This document shows positions 19,833 through 27,885 of a stretch of DNA of 64,000 nt, one piece after another. The stretch is taken from assembly GCF_017526105.1 (NCBI RefSeq), contig NZ_CP071839.1, forward strand, positions 3,650,001 to 3,714,000. The letters are read 5' to 3'. The position numbers and the translations under genes were made by a program. The stretch comes from Streptomyces cyanogenus. GTDB lineage: Bacteria; Actinomycetota; Actinomycetes; Streptomycetales; Streptomycetaceae. The notes beneath the pieces were generated by a model. The model had not been told where the DNA came from. It worked only from the letters and a program-made list of their open reading frames with translations, and did not search any database. Positions within the stretch are counted from its first letter, which is position 1. Every line of letters begins with the position of its first letter.

Positions 19833-20096
19833 TCACACGGCGGCCTTCTTCAGGCGGCGGCGTTCGCGCTCGGACAGGCCGCCCCAGATGCCGAAACGCT
19901 CGTCGTTGGCGAGGGCGTACTCGAGGCACTCGGAGCGGACCTCACAGGCGAGGCAGACCTTCTTGGCCTCTCTGGTGGAGCCGCCCTTCTCGGGAAAGAA
20001 GGACTCGGGGTCGGTCTGGGCGCACAGCGCGCGCTCCTGCCAGCCGAGTTCCTCGTCCGCGTCGTCGACCAGCAGTTGCTGCACCAGCTCGGTCAT
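19833..20096 (-). CDS. whiB: WhiB iron-sulfur sporulation regulator
   Basis: This 87-residue protein is the founding Wbl-family regulator. In Streptomyces, WhiB acts with WhiA to trigger sporulation septation. The [4Fe-4S] cysteines are visible in ALCAQTDPE, then KVCLACEVRSECL (CxxCxxxxxC), followed by the GIWGGLSERERRR turn and a basic C-terminus for DNA contact. The ATG at 20096 has GAGGGG upstream. The sequence is, as far as I recall, essentially that of S. coelicolor WhiB. It is divergent from the cysteine leader/dioxygenase unit across a long control region. Confidence 0.98.
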   Translation of the reverse strand: MTELVQQLLVDDADEELGWQERALCAQTDPESFFPEKGGSTREAKKVCLACEVRSECLEYALANDERFGIWGGLSERERRRLKKAAV

Positions 20097-20479
20097 GTGC
20101 GCCCCTCGTCTGTCTTTCGCGTCCCCGTGCGTAGCCGTTACCGATTTCGGCTGAACGACACGAGTGAAATTACAAGTGTGCTGCTCCGGGCGAGTCAAGC
20201 CGAGATCTGCTATTGAGCCCGTTATTCACTCTGCGGAACCAAGGCCGTGCGGAAAGTGTTCAAATCGGCATAAACCTCGGCACGCAGCGGGGCCCGCGGG
20301 GGCGGCCGTACCTCCGTACAGAACTCTGTACGGAGAAGGACGTCTCCGTGTTCGATCGCGTTCCGCGAGGCTCGAGCGCTCGGATGTGCCCCATGTGTCC
20401 CCACCTCCCGGTGAGCAAACCTTTCACCGCGCAGATGAACCGGATGAGGTGAAACATGTCCCACATACCGGGCGCGGAG
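20097..20479. promoter_or_regulatory. long whiB upstream control region
   Basis: This stretch of almost 400 bp has no supportable gene and is visibly less GC-rich than its neighbours, with an AT-rich block near 20160-20280. It should hold the whiB promoters, since whiB is developmentally regulated. The clearest site is the palindrome at 20312-20335 listed separately. Short minus-strand frames here lack start signals and protein-like composition. Confidence 0.55.
20312..20335. promoter_or_regulatory. perfect 9-bp inverted repeat upstream of whiB
   Basis: CTCCGTACA at 20312-20320 and its exact complement TGTACGGAG at 20327-20335 flank a 6-nt centre. The arms, 15 bp centre to centre, and the non-coding setting suggest a dimeric repressor or activator site. 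It is about 215 bp from the whiB start and 180 bp from the leader peptide, so either unit could be the target. Confidence 0.5.
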
Positions 20480-20515
20480 TTGACAGTGCGGGTGTGAACC
20501 GGTGTCCTAGTGGGC
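20480..20515 (+). promoter_or_regulatory. putative promoter of the cysteine leader
   Basis: A consensus -35 box TTGACA (20480-20485) lies 17 nt before a -10-like TGTCCT (20503-20508), which ends 7 nt before the leader ATG at 20516. This predicts a transcript starting at or within a base of the ATG, that is a leaderless message. The -10 is a poor match and the exact start is not proven. Confidence 0.5.
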
Positions 20516-20611
20516 ATGCTCGCGAACTTGGCACCCACCTCGACCCGCACCGCCGGGTCCCTCGGTGCCGCCCGCGCGCGCTGTAGCTGTTGTTGCTGTC
20601 CCAGCTGTTGA
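20516..20611 (+). CDS. 31-residue cysteine-rich leader peptide
   Basis: This short frame begins at the ATG at 20516 and stops at TGA 20609-20611. Its last nine residues are CSCCCCPSC, so six of 31 residues are cysteine, including four in a row, all next to the stop codon. That is the layout of an attenuator leader peptide whose translation senses charged Cys-tRNA. The next gene is a cysteine dioxygenase, which destroys cysteine, so the sensed amino acid matches the downstream substrate. Cysteine-rich upstream peptides controlling sulfur genes are known in mycobacteria. The peptide itself probably has no other function. Confidence 0.75.
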   Translation: MLANLAPTSTRTAGSLGAARARCSCCCCPSC

Positions 20612-20714
20612 GCCGAGCCCGCTCCGGCTGTCCCCGAGTCCATCCCGGCTCGGTCGCGTCTCCCGCTCAGTGATCCCTCATCCAGGGCACCCCGCCCGCC
20701 CGTGACCCGGGCGG
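20611..20714 (+). promoter_or_regulatory. alternative RNA hairpins after the cysteine leader
   Basis: Two mutually exclusive stems overlap here. One pairs AGCCGAG (20611-20617) with CTC and GGCT at 20622-20629, directly at the leader stop codon. The other pairs CCGAGCC (20613-20619) with GGCTCGG (20647-20653). A third, strong 7-bp hairpin follows (CCGCCCG 20696-20702 with CGGGCGG 20708-20714, 5-nt loop). This is what ribosome-position-dependent attenuation would need. Which stem terminates or blocks expression cannot be told by eye. Confidence 0.5.
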
Positions 20715-20772
20715 ACCGAACGCGTCACCCAGCATCAGCCCCCACTCTTTCACCGAGGACCAGCGCACCCCG

Positions 20773-21279
20773 ATGAACAGCGACAACGACCTCCAGATCG
20801 CCGGCGACATCCTCGAGGTCCCGCACCTGCTCCAGCCGCCGCGCGAGCACCCTGCCACCGTCGCCGAGTTCGTGGGCCTCGCCCGCTCGATCGCCGACGA
20901 CCGCGCCCAGTGGGCCCACCTCGTCCGGTACGACGCCACCACCCGCTGGTACCACCGGCTGCGCACCGGCCCCGGCTACGAGGTGTGGCTGCTGTCCTGG
21001 GTGCCCGGGCAGGGCAGCGGGCTGCACGACCACGGGCGCTCGTCCGGCGTGCTCACGGTCCTGGACGGCACCCTCACCGAGCGCACCGAGCGCGGCACGC
21101 GCGCGCTGGCTGCGGGCACCCAGCGGGTGTTCGCGCCGGGGTACGTGCACGAGGTCGTCAACGACGCGCTGGAACCGGCGGTCAGCCTGCACGTGTACCA
21201 CCCCGGCCTGACCGAGATGCCGATGCACACCTCCCCGCACTGCGAGGCGCGGACCACGCCGGGTGCCGTGACTGCCTGA
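20773..21279 (+). CDS. cysteine dioxygenase family protein
   Basis: This 168-residue cupin should oxidise L-cysteine to cysteine sulfinate using Fe(II) and O2. The iron ligands fit the family: HDHGRSSG supplies two histidines (LHDHGRS) and GYVHEVVN the third. The ATG at 20773 has GAGGA about 14 nt upstream, a long spacing that may fit control by the leader structures. Only 34 bp separate its stop from the fbiA start. The nearby leader peptide suggests the gene is induced or repressed by cysteine supply. Confidence 0.88.
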   Translation: MNSDNDLQIAGDILEVPHLLQPPREHPATVAEFVGLARSIADDRAQWAHLVRYDATTRWYHRLRTGPGYEVWLLSWVPGQGSGLHDHGRSSGVLTVLDGTLTERTERGTRALAAGTQRVFAPGYVHEVVNDALEPAVSLHVYHPGLTEMPMHTSPHCEARTTPGAVTA

Positions 21280-21313
21280 CGCATTGTCGGACCCGCCTGC
21301 AAGACTTGCCCCC

Positions 21314-22273
21314 ATGCGCATTGTGGTTCTGGCAGGCGGCATCGGCGGTGCCCGTTTCCTGCGCGGTCTGAAGCGGGCCGTGCCGGACGCGGACATCACG
21401 GTCATCGGCAACACCGGCGACGACATCCACCTCTTCGGTCTGAAGGTCTGCCCGGACCTGGACACGGTGATGTACACGCTCGGCGGCGGCATCAACGAGG
21501 AGCAGGGCTGGGGGCGGTCCGACGAGACCTTCCACCTCAAGGAGGAACTGGCGGCCTACGGCGTCGGCCCGGAGTGGTTCGGGCTGGGCGACCGGGACTT
21601 CGCCACGCACATCGTGCGGACGCAGATGCTGGGCGCCGGCTATCCGCTGAGCGCGGTCACCGAGGCGCTGTGCGACCGCTGGAAGCCGGGCGTGCGGCTC
21701 ATCCCGATGACCGACGACCGCGTCGAGACGCACGTGGCCGTCGAGCTGGAGGGTGAGCGCAAGGCGATCCACTTCCAGGAGTACTGGGTGAAGCTGCGGG
21801 CCTCGGTCCCGGCCGAGGCGGTCGTCCCGGTCGGCGCCGAGCAGGCCAAGCCGGCCCCGGGCGTGCTGGAGGCCATCGCGGAGGCGGACGTCATCCTCTT
21901 CCCGCCGTCCAACCCGGTCGTGTCCATCGGCACCATCCTCGCCGTGCCCGGCATCCGGGAGGCCATCGCCGAGGCGGGCGTGCCGGTGATCGGCCTCTCC
22001 CCGATCGTCGGGGACGCGCCGGTGCGCGGCATGGCCGACAAGGTGCTCGCCGCGGTCGGCGTGGAGTCCACGGCCGCCGCGGTCGCCGAGCACTACGGCT
22101 CGGGGCTGCTCGACGGCTGGCTGGTCGACACCGTCGACGCGGACGCCGTCGAGCGGATCGAGGCGGACGGCATCCGCTGCCGGGCCGTACCGCTGATGAT
22201 GACCGACGTGGACGCGACCGCGCAGATGGTGCGGGAGGCGCTGGCGCTGGCCGAGGAGGTGCGGGGGGCGTGA
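21314..22273 (+). CDS. fbiA: 2-phospho-L-lactate / phosphoenolpyruvate transferase of F420 synthesis
   Basis: This 319-residue CofD-type enzyme transfers a phospho-lactate-like unit from its guanylyl-activated donor to the deazaflavin Fo, giving dehydro-F420-0 or F420-0. The N-terminal GGIGGARFLRGL and GNTGDD motifs and DFATHIVRT are family hallmarks. I use the ATG at 21314; no ribosome site is visible, but AAGACT (21301-21306) ends 7 nt before it, consistent with a leaderless message. Its stop overlaps the fbiB start by 4 nt. Confidence 0.95.
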   Translation: MRIVVLAGGIGGARFLRGLKRAVPDADITVIGNTGDDIHLFGLKVCPDLDTVMYTLGGGINEEQGWGRSDETFHLKEELAAYGVGPEWFGLGDRDFATHIVRTQMLGAGYPLSAVTEALCDRWKPGVRLIPMTDDRVETHVAVELEGERKAIHFQEYWVKLRASVPAEAVVPVGAEQAKPAPGVLEAIAEADVILFPPSNPVVSIGTILAVPGIREAIAEAGVPVIGLSPIVGDAPVRGMADKVLAAVGVESTAAAVAEHYGSGLLDGWLVDTVDADAVERIEADGIRCRAVPLMMTDVDATAQMVREALALAEEVRGA

Positions 22274-23616
22274 GCGCAACGGCGTCCGCCGGGCCGGCCG
22301 AGCAGCCCGGGTACCGGGTCTGGGCCCTGTCCGGCATCCCCGAGGTGCGGCCGGGCGACGACGTCGCCAAGCTGATCGCCGCCGCCGAGCCGGGCCTGGC
22401 CGACGGGGACGTGCTGATCGTCACCTCCAAGATCGTCTCCAAGGCGGAGGGGCGGGTCGTGCAGGCCGCCGACCGGGAGGCCGCGATCGACGCCGAGACG
22501 GTCCGGGTCGTGGCCCGGCGCGGTCCGCTGCGCATCGTGGAGACCCGGCAGGGCCTGGTCATGGCAGCGGCGGGCGTCGACGCGTCCAACACCCCTGCCG
22601 GGACCGTGCTGTTGCTGCCCGAGGACCCGGACGCGTCCGCGCGCGCGATCCGGGCCGGGCTGCGCGACTCCCTCGGCGTCGACGTCGGCGTCGTCGTCAC
22701 CGACACCTTCGGGCGGCCCTGGCGCGCGGGGCTCACCGACGTGGCGATCGGCGCAGCCGGGGTGCGCGTGCTGGACGATCTGCGCGGCGGCACGGACGCC
22801 CACGGCAACCCGCTGAGCGCGACCGTCGTCGCCACCGCGGACGAGCTGGCCGCCGCCGGTGACCTGGTCAAGGGCAAGACGGCGGGGCGGCCGGTGGCCG
22901 TGGTCCGCGGACTGCCCCACGTCCTGGCCGGTGAGGACGGCGAGGACGGCGGTGCCGACGAGGGCGCGCGGGCGCTGGTGCGCACCGCGCGGGACGACAT
23001 GTTCCGGCTCGGCACCTCCGAGGCGGTGCGGGAGGCCGTCACCCAGCGCCGTACCGTGCGGGCCTTCACCGACGAGCCCGTGGACCCCGGCGCGGTCCGC
23101 CGCGCGGTGGCCGCGGCGGTCACCGCGCCCGCCCCGCACCACACCACGCCCTGGCGGTTCGTGCTGCTGGAGTCGCGGGAGTCGCGGGTACGGCTGCTGG
23201 ACGCGATGCGGGACGCCTGGATCGCCGACCTGCGCCGGGACGGCAAGAGCGAGGAGTCCGTCGCCAAGCGGATCCGGCGCGGTGACGTGCTGCGCAACGC
23301 GCCGTACCTGATCGTGCCGTGCCTCGTGATGGACGGCTCGCACACCTACGGGGACGCCCGGCGGGACGGTGCCGAGCGCGAGATGTTCGTGGTCGCCATG
23401 GGCGCGGGCGTGCAGAACCTGCTGGTCGCGCTGGCCGGGGAGCAGCTGGGCTCGGCCTGGGTGTCGTCCACGATGTTCTGCCGGGACGTGGTGCGCGAGG
23501 TGCTGGAGCTGCCGGCGGACTGGGATCCGATGGGCGCGGTGGCGGTCGGCCGTCCGGCGGAGGAGCCCAGACCGCGGCCGGAGCGGGACGCGGGGGCGTT
23601 CGTGACGGTGCGCTGA
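22270..23616 (+). CDS. fbiB: coenzyme F420 gamma-glutamyl ligase, bifunctional FbiB
   Basis: This is a 448-residue fusion. The N-terminal CofE domain (about 1-245; VTSKIVSKAEGRVV, VVTDTFGRPWR) adds glutamates to F420-0. The C-terminal nitroreductase-like FMN domain (about 255-430; TQRRTVRAFTDEPVD) reduces dehydro-F420-0 and helps form the long tail. This fusion is the actinobacterial form. It starts at the GTG at 22270 inside the fbiA stop (GTGA), so the two are coupled. The GGADEGARALV linker marks the domain boundary. Confidence 0.95.
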   Translation: MSATASAGPAEQPGYRVWALSGIPEVRPGDDVAKLIAAAEPGLADGDVLIVTSKIVSKAEGRVVQAADREAAIDAETVRVVARRGPLRIVETRQGLVMAAAGVDASNTPAGTVLLLPEDPDASARAIRAGLRDSLGVDVGVVVTDTFGRPWRAGLTDVAIGAAGVRVLDDLRGGTDAHGNPLSATVVATADELAAAGDLVKGKTAGRPVAVVRGLPHVLAGEDGEDGGADEGARALVRTARDDMFRLGTSEAVREAVTQRRTVRAFTDEPVDPGAVRRAVAAAVTAPAPHHTTPWRFVLLESRESRVRLLDAMRDAWIADLRRDGKSEESVAKRIRRGDVLRNAPYLIVPCLVMDGSHTYGDARRDGAEREMFVVAMGAGVQNLLVALAGEQLGSAWVSSTMFCRDVVREVLELPADWDPMGAVAVGRPAEEPRPRPERDAGAFVTVR

Positions 23617-23700
23617 GCGCCTAGTCTCGTAGGACGGCACCGGCACGCCGGGGCTCGACCGGCACCTCCAGATACCGACCGGCACCCCTAGGACCCACTC

Positions 23701-24723
23701 GTGGCAGGACGTTTCCCCCAGCGGCCCACACGCACGACCGTGCGCGGCGGACAGGTCGCCGCGCCCGCGGCGGCCGCTGCCGGGATACCGCGGCAGGCGG
23801 CGGTTCCCGCGCGGGTACGGCGGTGGGTGCCGGACGGGCCCCTGGACCTCGGGCTGACCCTCGGCCCGCTGCGGCGCGGGCCCGCCGACCCGACGTTCCG
23901 GGCCACGGCGGACGGCTCCGTGTGGCGGGCCTGCCGTACGCCCGCCGGGCCGGGCACGCTGCGGGTGCGGGCGTACGGCGGCGAGGTGCTCGGTGAGGCG
24001 TGGGGGCCGGGCGCCGAGTGGCTGCTGGAGCAGTTGCCGGAGCTGCTCGGTGCCGCCGACGATCCCGGCGCGTTCGTGCCGCGGCACCGGCTGGTGGCAC
24101 TGGCGCGGCACCGGCGGCCGGGGCTGCGGCTGACCCGGACCGGGCTGGTGCTGGAGTCGCTGATCCCGTCCGTGCTGGAGCAGAAGGTCACCACCGACGA
24201 GGCGTACCGGGCGTGGCGGCGGCTCGTGCGGCGGTTCGGTGAGCCGGCGCCGGGGCCCGCGGGGTCGGGCGAACGGCCGATGCGGGTGATGCCGGCGCCG
24301 CGGACCTGGGCGCTGATTCCGTCCTGGGAGTGGCATCGGGCCGGGGTCGACGACAAGCGGGCGTCCACGGTTCTGCGGGCCGTGCGGGTCGCCGCGCGGC
24401 TGGAGCAGACGGTGGGGATGCCGGCGGCCGAGGCCCGGGCGCGGTTGGAGGTCGTGCCGGGGGTAGGACCCTGGACGTCGGCGGAAGTGGTGCAGCGCAG
24501 TCATGGGGCGGCGGACGCGGTGACCGTCGGGGACCTGCATCTGCCGGGCATCGTGGGCTGGGCGCTGGCGGGGGACCGGGACGCGGACGACGCGGAGATG
24601 CTGCGGTTGCTGGAGCCGTATGCCGGGCAGCGGCATCGGGCGGCTCGCCTGATCCTGCTGAGCGGGGCGGTACCGGCGCGACGCGCCCCCAAGATGCGCC
24701 GCGTCGACATCGGCTTGCTCTGA
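23701..24723 (+). CDS. AlkA-like DNA-3-methyladenine glycosylase
   Basis: This 340-residue protein carries a helix-hairpin-helix DNA repair domain. The hairpin reads VPGVGPWTSAEVV and the catalytic aspartate follows in VGDLHLPG. This is the HhH-GPD layout that removes alkylated purines. The N-terminal 50 residues are basic and disordered. The GTG at 23701 has no ribosome site, but TAGGAC (23689-23694) ends 6 nt before it, suggesting a leaderless transcript. It is convergent with manC. Confidence 0.88.
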   Translation: MAGRFPQRPTRTTVRGGQVAAPAAAAAGIPRQAAVPARVRRWVPDGPLDLGLTLGPLRRGPADPTFRATADGSVWRACRTPAGPGTLRVRAYGGEVLGEAWGPGAEWLLEQLPELLGAADDPGAFVPRHRLVALARHRRPGLRLTRTGLVLESLIPSVLEQKVTTDEAYRAWRRLVRRFGEPAPGPAGSGERPMRVMPAPRTWALIPSWEWHRAGVDDKRASTVLRAVRVAARLEQTVGMPAAEARARLEVVPGVGPWTSAEVVQRSHGAADAVTVGDLHLPGIVGWALAGDRDADDAEMLRLLEPYAGQRHRAARLILLSGAVPARRAPKMRRVDIGLL

Positions 24724-24826
24724 CCCGCCGTCACGACACCCGAGCCCGAGCCGGCCGGGGGCCGGATCACTTAACGGGGCCGCCGCGCGGCAACGGTGCC
24801 TCGTAGCCGGCGGTGGGGCAGTTCCC

Positions 24827-24847
24827 CAGGGGCGCGGGGAACCGCGC
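24827..24847 (+). repeat. interspersed 21-bp Streptomyces repeat, copy 1
   Basis: The sequence GGGGCGCGGGGAACCGCGCGA lies in the gap between convergent genes. A copy differing at one base is at 49481-49501, also in a gap. I recall this core as a frequent intergenic sequence in Streptomyces chromosomes. It is preceded by TTCCCC (24820-24825), which can fold back on GGGGAA. The surrounding 24724-24964 holds no gene. Confidence 0.7.
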
Positions 24848-24964
24848 GAGGAGCCCCCGGCGGGCCGCGCAGGACGACGGCGGGGGCGCTGGGCCGATGG
24901 GGGTCTGGTGGGCGCAGCCCCCATGGACGGCGCCCGGGGACCGGCCCGAGGAGAACTCGGGAGG

Positions 24965-26047
24965 TTACTGGTCGGAGGAGAAGCGGACGGCGCCCGACGG
25001 GATGTGGGCGTCGCACCACACCCGTACCCCCTCGCGGAGCTCGTTGTCGGCGCCCACGACCGCGCCGTCACCGATGACCGTCCCGGTGAGGACGGAACGC
25101 TCCCCGACGCGGGCGCGAGCCCCGATGAGGGAGTCGGTGATGACGGCCCCGGGCTCGATGACGGCACCCGCGAGGATGGTGGAGCCGAAGATCCGCGCGC
25201 CCTCCGCCACGAACGCGCCCTCGCCCACCACCGTGCCGCCCGTCAGCTTGGCGTCCGGCGCCACCGTGGCCGTGGGCAGCACGAGGCGGTCGCCGCGGCG
25301 GCCGGGCACGGCCGGGGACGGCGCGCGGCCGAGGACCAGGTCGGCCGAGCCGCGGACGAACGCGGCCGGGGTGCCGAGGTCCAGCCAGTACGTGGAGTCG
25401 ACCATGCCCTGCAGATGCGCGCCCGCGGCCAGCAGGCCGGGAAAGGTCTCCCGCTCCACCGAGACCGGACGGCCGGCCGGGATCGTGTCGATCAGCGAGC
25501 GGCGGAAGACGTACGCCCCCGCGTTGATCTGGTCGGTGACGATCTCCTCCGGGGTCTGCGGCTTCTCCAGGAAGGCCAGCACGCGGCCGGTCTCGTCCGT
25601 GGGCACGAGGCCGTACGCGCGCGGGTCCGTCACCTTCGTCAGGTGGAGCGAGACGTCGGCGCCCGTCGACTCGTGGGTGTTCACCAGGGCCCTGATGTCC
25701 AGGCCCGTCAGGATGTCGCCGTTGAAGATCAGCACCGGGTCGTCCGGCCCGGAGTGCAGGCGGGCGGCGACGTTGCGGATGGCCCCGCCCGTGCCGAGCG
25801 GCTCCTCCTCCGTCACGTACTCGATGTGCAGGCCCAGCGCGGATCCGTCGCCGAAGTACGGCTCGAAGACCTCGGCCAGATAACTGGTCGCGAGGACGAT
25901 GTGCTCGACGCCCGCCGCCCGCGCCCGTGCCAGCTGGTGGGTGAGGAACGGCACCCCGGCGGCCGGCACCATCGGCTTGGGCGTGTGCACCGTGAGCGGC
26001 CGCAGCCGGGTGCCTTTGCCGCCGACCAGGAGGATCGCTTCTGTCAC
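24965..26047 (-). CDS. manC: sugar nucleotidyltransferase, probable mannose-1-phosphate guanylyltransferase
   Basis: This 360-residue enzyme should make GDP-mannose from mannose-1-phosphate and GTP. The N-terminal catalytic domain starts with the signature LLVGGKGTRLRPLT and has the FNGDIL metal aspartate and LEKP. The C-terminal third is a left-handed beta-helix of hexapeptides (GEGAFVAEGARIFGSTI). I chose the GTG at 26047 with AGGAAG upstream; the frame remains open further but without a start signal. Mannose specificity is inferred from manA and manB in the window and from synteny with Rv3264c; a glucose or rhamnose-type substrate is possible. Confidence 0.85.
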   Translation of the reverse strand: MTEAILLVGGKGTRLRPLTVHTPKPMVPAAGVPFLTHQLARARAAGVEHIVLATSYLAEVFEPYFGDGSALGLHIEYVTEEEPLGTGGAIRNVAARLHSGPDDPVLIFNGDILTGLDIRALVNTHESTGADVSLHLTKVTDPRAYGLVPTDETGRVLAFLEKPQTPEEIVTDQINAGAYVFRRSLIDTIPAGRPVSVERETFPGLLAAGAHLQGMVDSTYWLDLGTPAAFVRGSADLVLGRAPSPAVPGRRGDRLVLPTATVAPDAKLTGGTVVGEGAFVAEGARIFGSTILAGAVIEPGAVITDSLIGARARVGERSVLTGTVIGDGAVVGADNELREGVRVWCDAHIPSGAVRFSSDQ

Positions 26048-26244
26048 CTGTCGTCTCTGCTTCCTGCCGGGACCGGCCGAACTTCTCGTGAACACTCGTT
26101 CCGGCCGGTCAGTGTATGCAGACCGTGCGACGACGCCCTCGATGGCCGCGCGGTGTCCCGCGAGATCGGCGTGCGGTTTCCCCCACCCGTCCCCCACCCG
26201 TCCCCCCACTCGTCCCCCGACGGCGGTGAACGCGGGCCCCGGCC

Positions 26245-27774
26245 TCAGCGCCCCTGGTACGTCGCCGCGCTGGAGCGGACCGTGCCGAGCTTGGCGTAGA
26301 GCCGCTTGCCGGGGCACTCGGTGGCGAACCCGTCGCGGTGGCCGGAGATGACGTTCAGTCGTACGTTCTTCCCCTTGGGGTAGAGATTGCCACCGCCCGA
26401 CGTGAGATATGTCTTTCCGAGCGGATTGGCCCCATAGAGCCCGAGCTTCCACGCGGTGAGCCGGGCGACGGCCGTCACCGCGCTGCCCGACGGCTTGCTC
26501 GACGCGTACGTGCCGATCACCGCGATGCCCATGCTGTTGGTGTTGAACCCGAGGGTGTGCGCGCCGAGCACCGCCTTGGCCACGCCCCCGGCCCGGCCCT
26601 CGTAGAGGGTTCCGCACTTGTCGACGAGGAAGTTGTAGCCGATGTCCCGCCAGCCCATGCTCTTGACGTGGTAGCGGTAGATACCGCGGATGACGGACGG
26701 CGCCTGGGCGCAGGTGTACTTGTTGCCCGAGGCCGTGTGGTGGACGAAGGCCGCCTTGACCTTCTTCGTGTAGACGAACCCGCGTTCGCGCAGTGACTCG
26801 TCCGCGCCCCAGCCCCGGCGGGTGACGATCCGCGGGCGCGGCCCGATGTACGGCTTGCCCCGCGAGGAGTCGTCGAGCGTGGTGCCCTGGAGACGGCCCA
26901 GCTCCAGTTCGGTGGCCTTCCGGTCCAGTTCCGGGATCGCGGTGGCGCCGAACTCGGTGATGTCGGCGTTGGCGCCGGACGCGGCGATCGCGGCCTCCGT
27001 GTCCAGGGCGGTGCGGGGCGGGTCGTCGGCCGGCAGGGGCTCGGGCACCCTTTCGCCGGCCTCGCCGGCCTCCTTGGTCTCCCGGGCCTTGGCCTCCTTC
27101 GCCTCCTGCGCCTCCAGTGCTTCACCGGCCTCGTCGGCATCCACGGCGTCCGCGACGCCCGTGTCGCCTCCGCCCCCGCCGTCGCCTCCGTCCTTCCCGG
27201 GGTCGACCAGCTCCAGCCGCAGCCCCGCCGGCAGCGGCCGCGGGACTCCGGCACGCTTCCCGGACGCGCCCCCCGCCCCTTCCGCCTGCACCCGTACGTC
27301 CACGCCGTCCGACTCCCCCACCCACAGCGGCGCGGTCCCCCCGCGCACCCGGCGGGCCGAGCCCTCCGTCGCACCCGGGTCGGCGCCGTGGTCGGCGGTG
27401 TGCGTCTCGACGTCCTGCCAGCCGGACCACTCGCCCGTGGCGGCGGACCGCGTGCGCACCTGCACCCGGCCGCGCAACTCGGTGCCCGGGTCGTCCCAGA
27501 CGACGCCGAGCAGCGCGAACCGTTCGAGGCCGGTGCGGTACAGCCCCTGTTCCGGGGCGGTGCCGAGGACGCGTTCCCGGGCGAGGGGGACGAGCGGCAG
27601 CGACCGGGTGCCGCCCGGAACGGCGGACCCGGCCGGTGCCGTCGCGGCGGTCGCCGGCAGGGCCGGGGCGAGCGCGACGGCCGCGGCGAGGCCGACGCCG
27701 ATCGAGCAGGCGGTGAGCGGGGAGACGCCGGGACAGGAAGTGAGGAATCCACGCATGAGCATGATCTTGGACAT
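26245..27774 (-). CDS. secreted peptidoglycan-recognition / N-acetylmuramoyl-L-alanine amidase-like protein
   Basis: This 509-residue exported protein has a signal peptide (GVGLAAAVALAPALPATAATA). A beta-rich N-terminal region is followed by an acidic Glu/Ala/Lys repeat stretch (about 220-265). The C-terminal PGRP/amidase_2 domain shows zinc ligands: FVHHTASGN near the start of the domain and VISGHRDGFATECPG near the end, with the YNFLVDKCGTLYEGR core. It probably cleaves or binds peptidoglycan stems outside the cell. The ATG at 27774 has no ribosome site; two other in-frame ATGs follow within 20 bases. Confidence 0.9.
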   Translation of the reverse strand: MSKIMLMRGFLTSCPGVSPLTACSIGVGLAAAVALAPALPATAATAPAGSAVPGGTRSLPLVPLARERVLGTAPEQGLYRTGLERFALLGVVWDDPGTELRGRVQVRTRSAATGEWSGWQDVETHTADHGADPGATEGSARRVRGGTAPLWVGESDGVDVRVQAEGAGGASGKRAGVPRPLPAGLRLELVDPGKDGGDGGGGGDTGVADAVDADEAGEALEAQEAKEAKARETKEAGEAGERVPEPLPADDPPRTALDTEAAIAASGANADITEFGATAIPELDRKATELELGRLQGTTLDDSSRGKPYIGPRPRIVTRRGWGADESLRERGFVYTKKVKAAFVHHTASGNKYTCAQAPSVIRGIYRYHVKSMGWRDIGYNFLVDKCGTLYEGRAGGVAKAVLGAHTLGFNTNSMGIAVIGTYASSKPSGSAVTAVARLTAWKLGLYGANPLGKTYLTSGGGNLYPKGKNVRLNVISGHRDGFATECPGKRLYAKLGTVRSSAATYQGR

Positions 27775-27885
27775 AGTCAGACAAATATGTCCATCCGGAA
27801 ACTGACGGGGTGTCGGGAGGCGTTCCGCCGAACCGGTGGCCCCACCGCCCGGCGCACCCGCCCGCCCGCGCGTACCCTGTCCCGG

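Noticed and set aside
20516..20611. Ribosomal peptide natural product (lanthipeptide-like precursor)
   Set aside because: The cysteine-rich end abuts the stop, there is no modifying enzyme nearby, and the downstream gene degrades cysteine, which favours an attenuator leader.
26170..26222. CCCGTCCCCCA tandem repeats between manC and the amidase gene
   Set aside because: Three loose copies of a C-rich unit are simple-sequence drift common in this GC range; no hairpin or coding role is visible.
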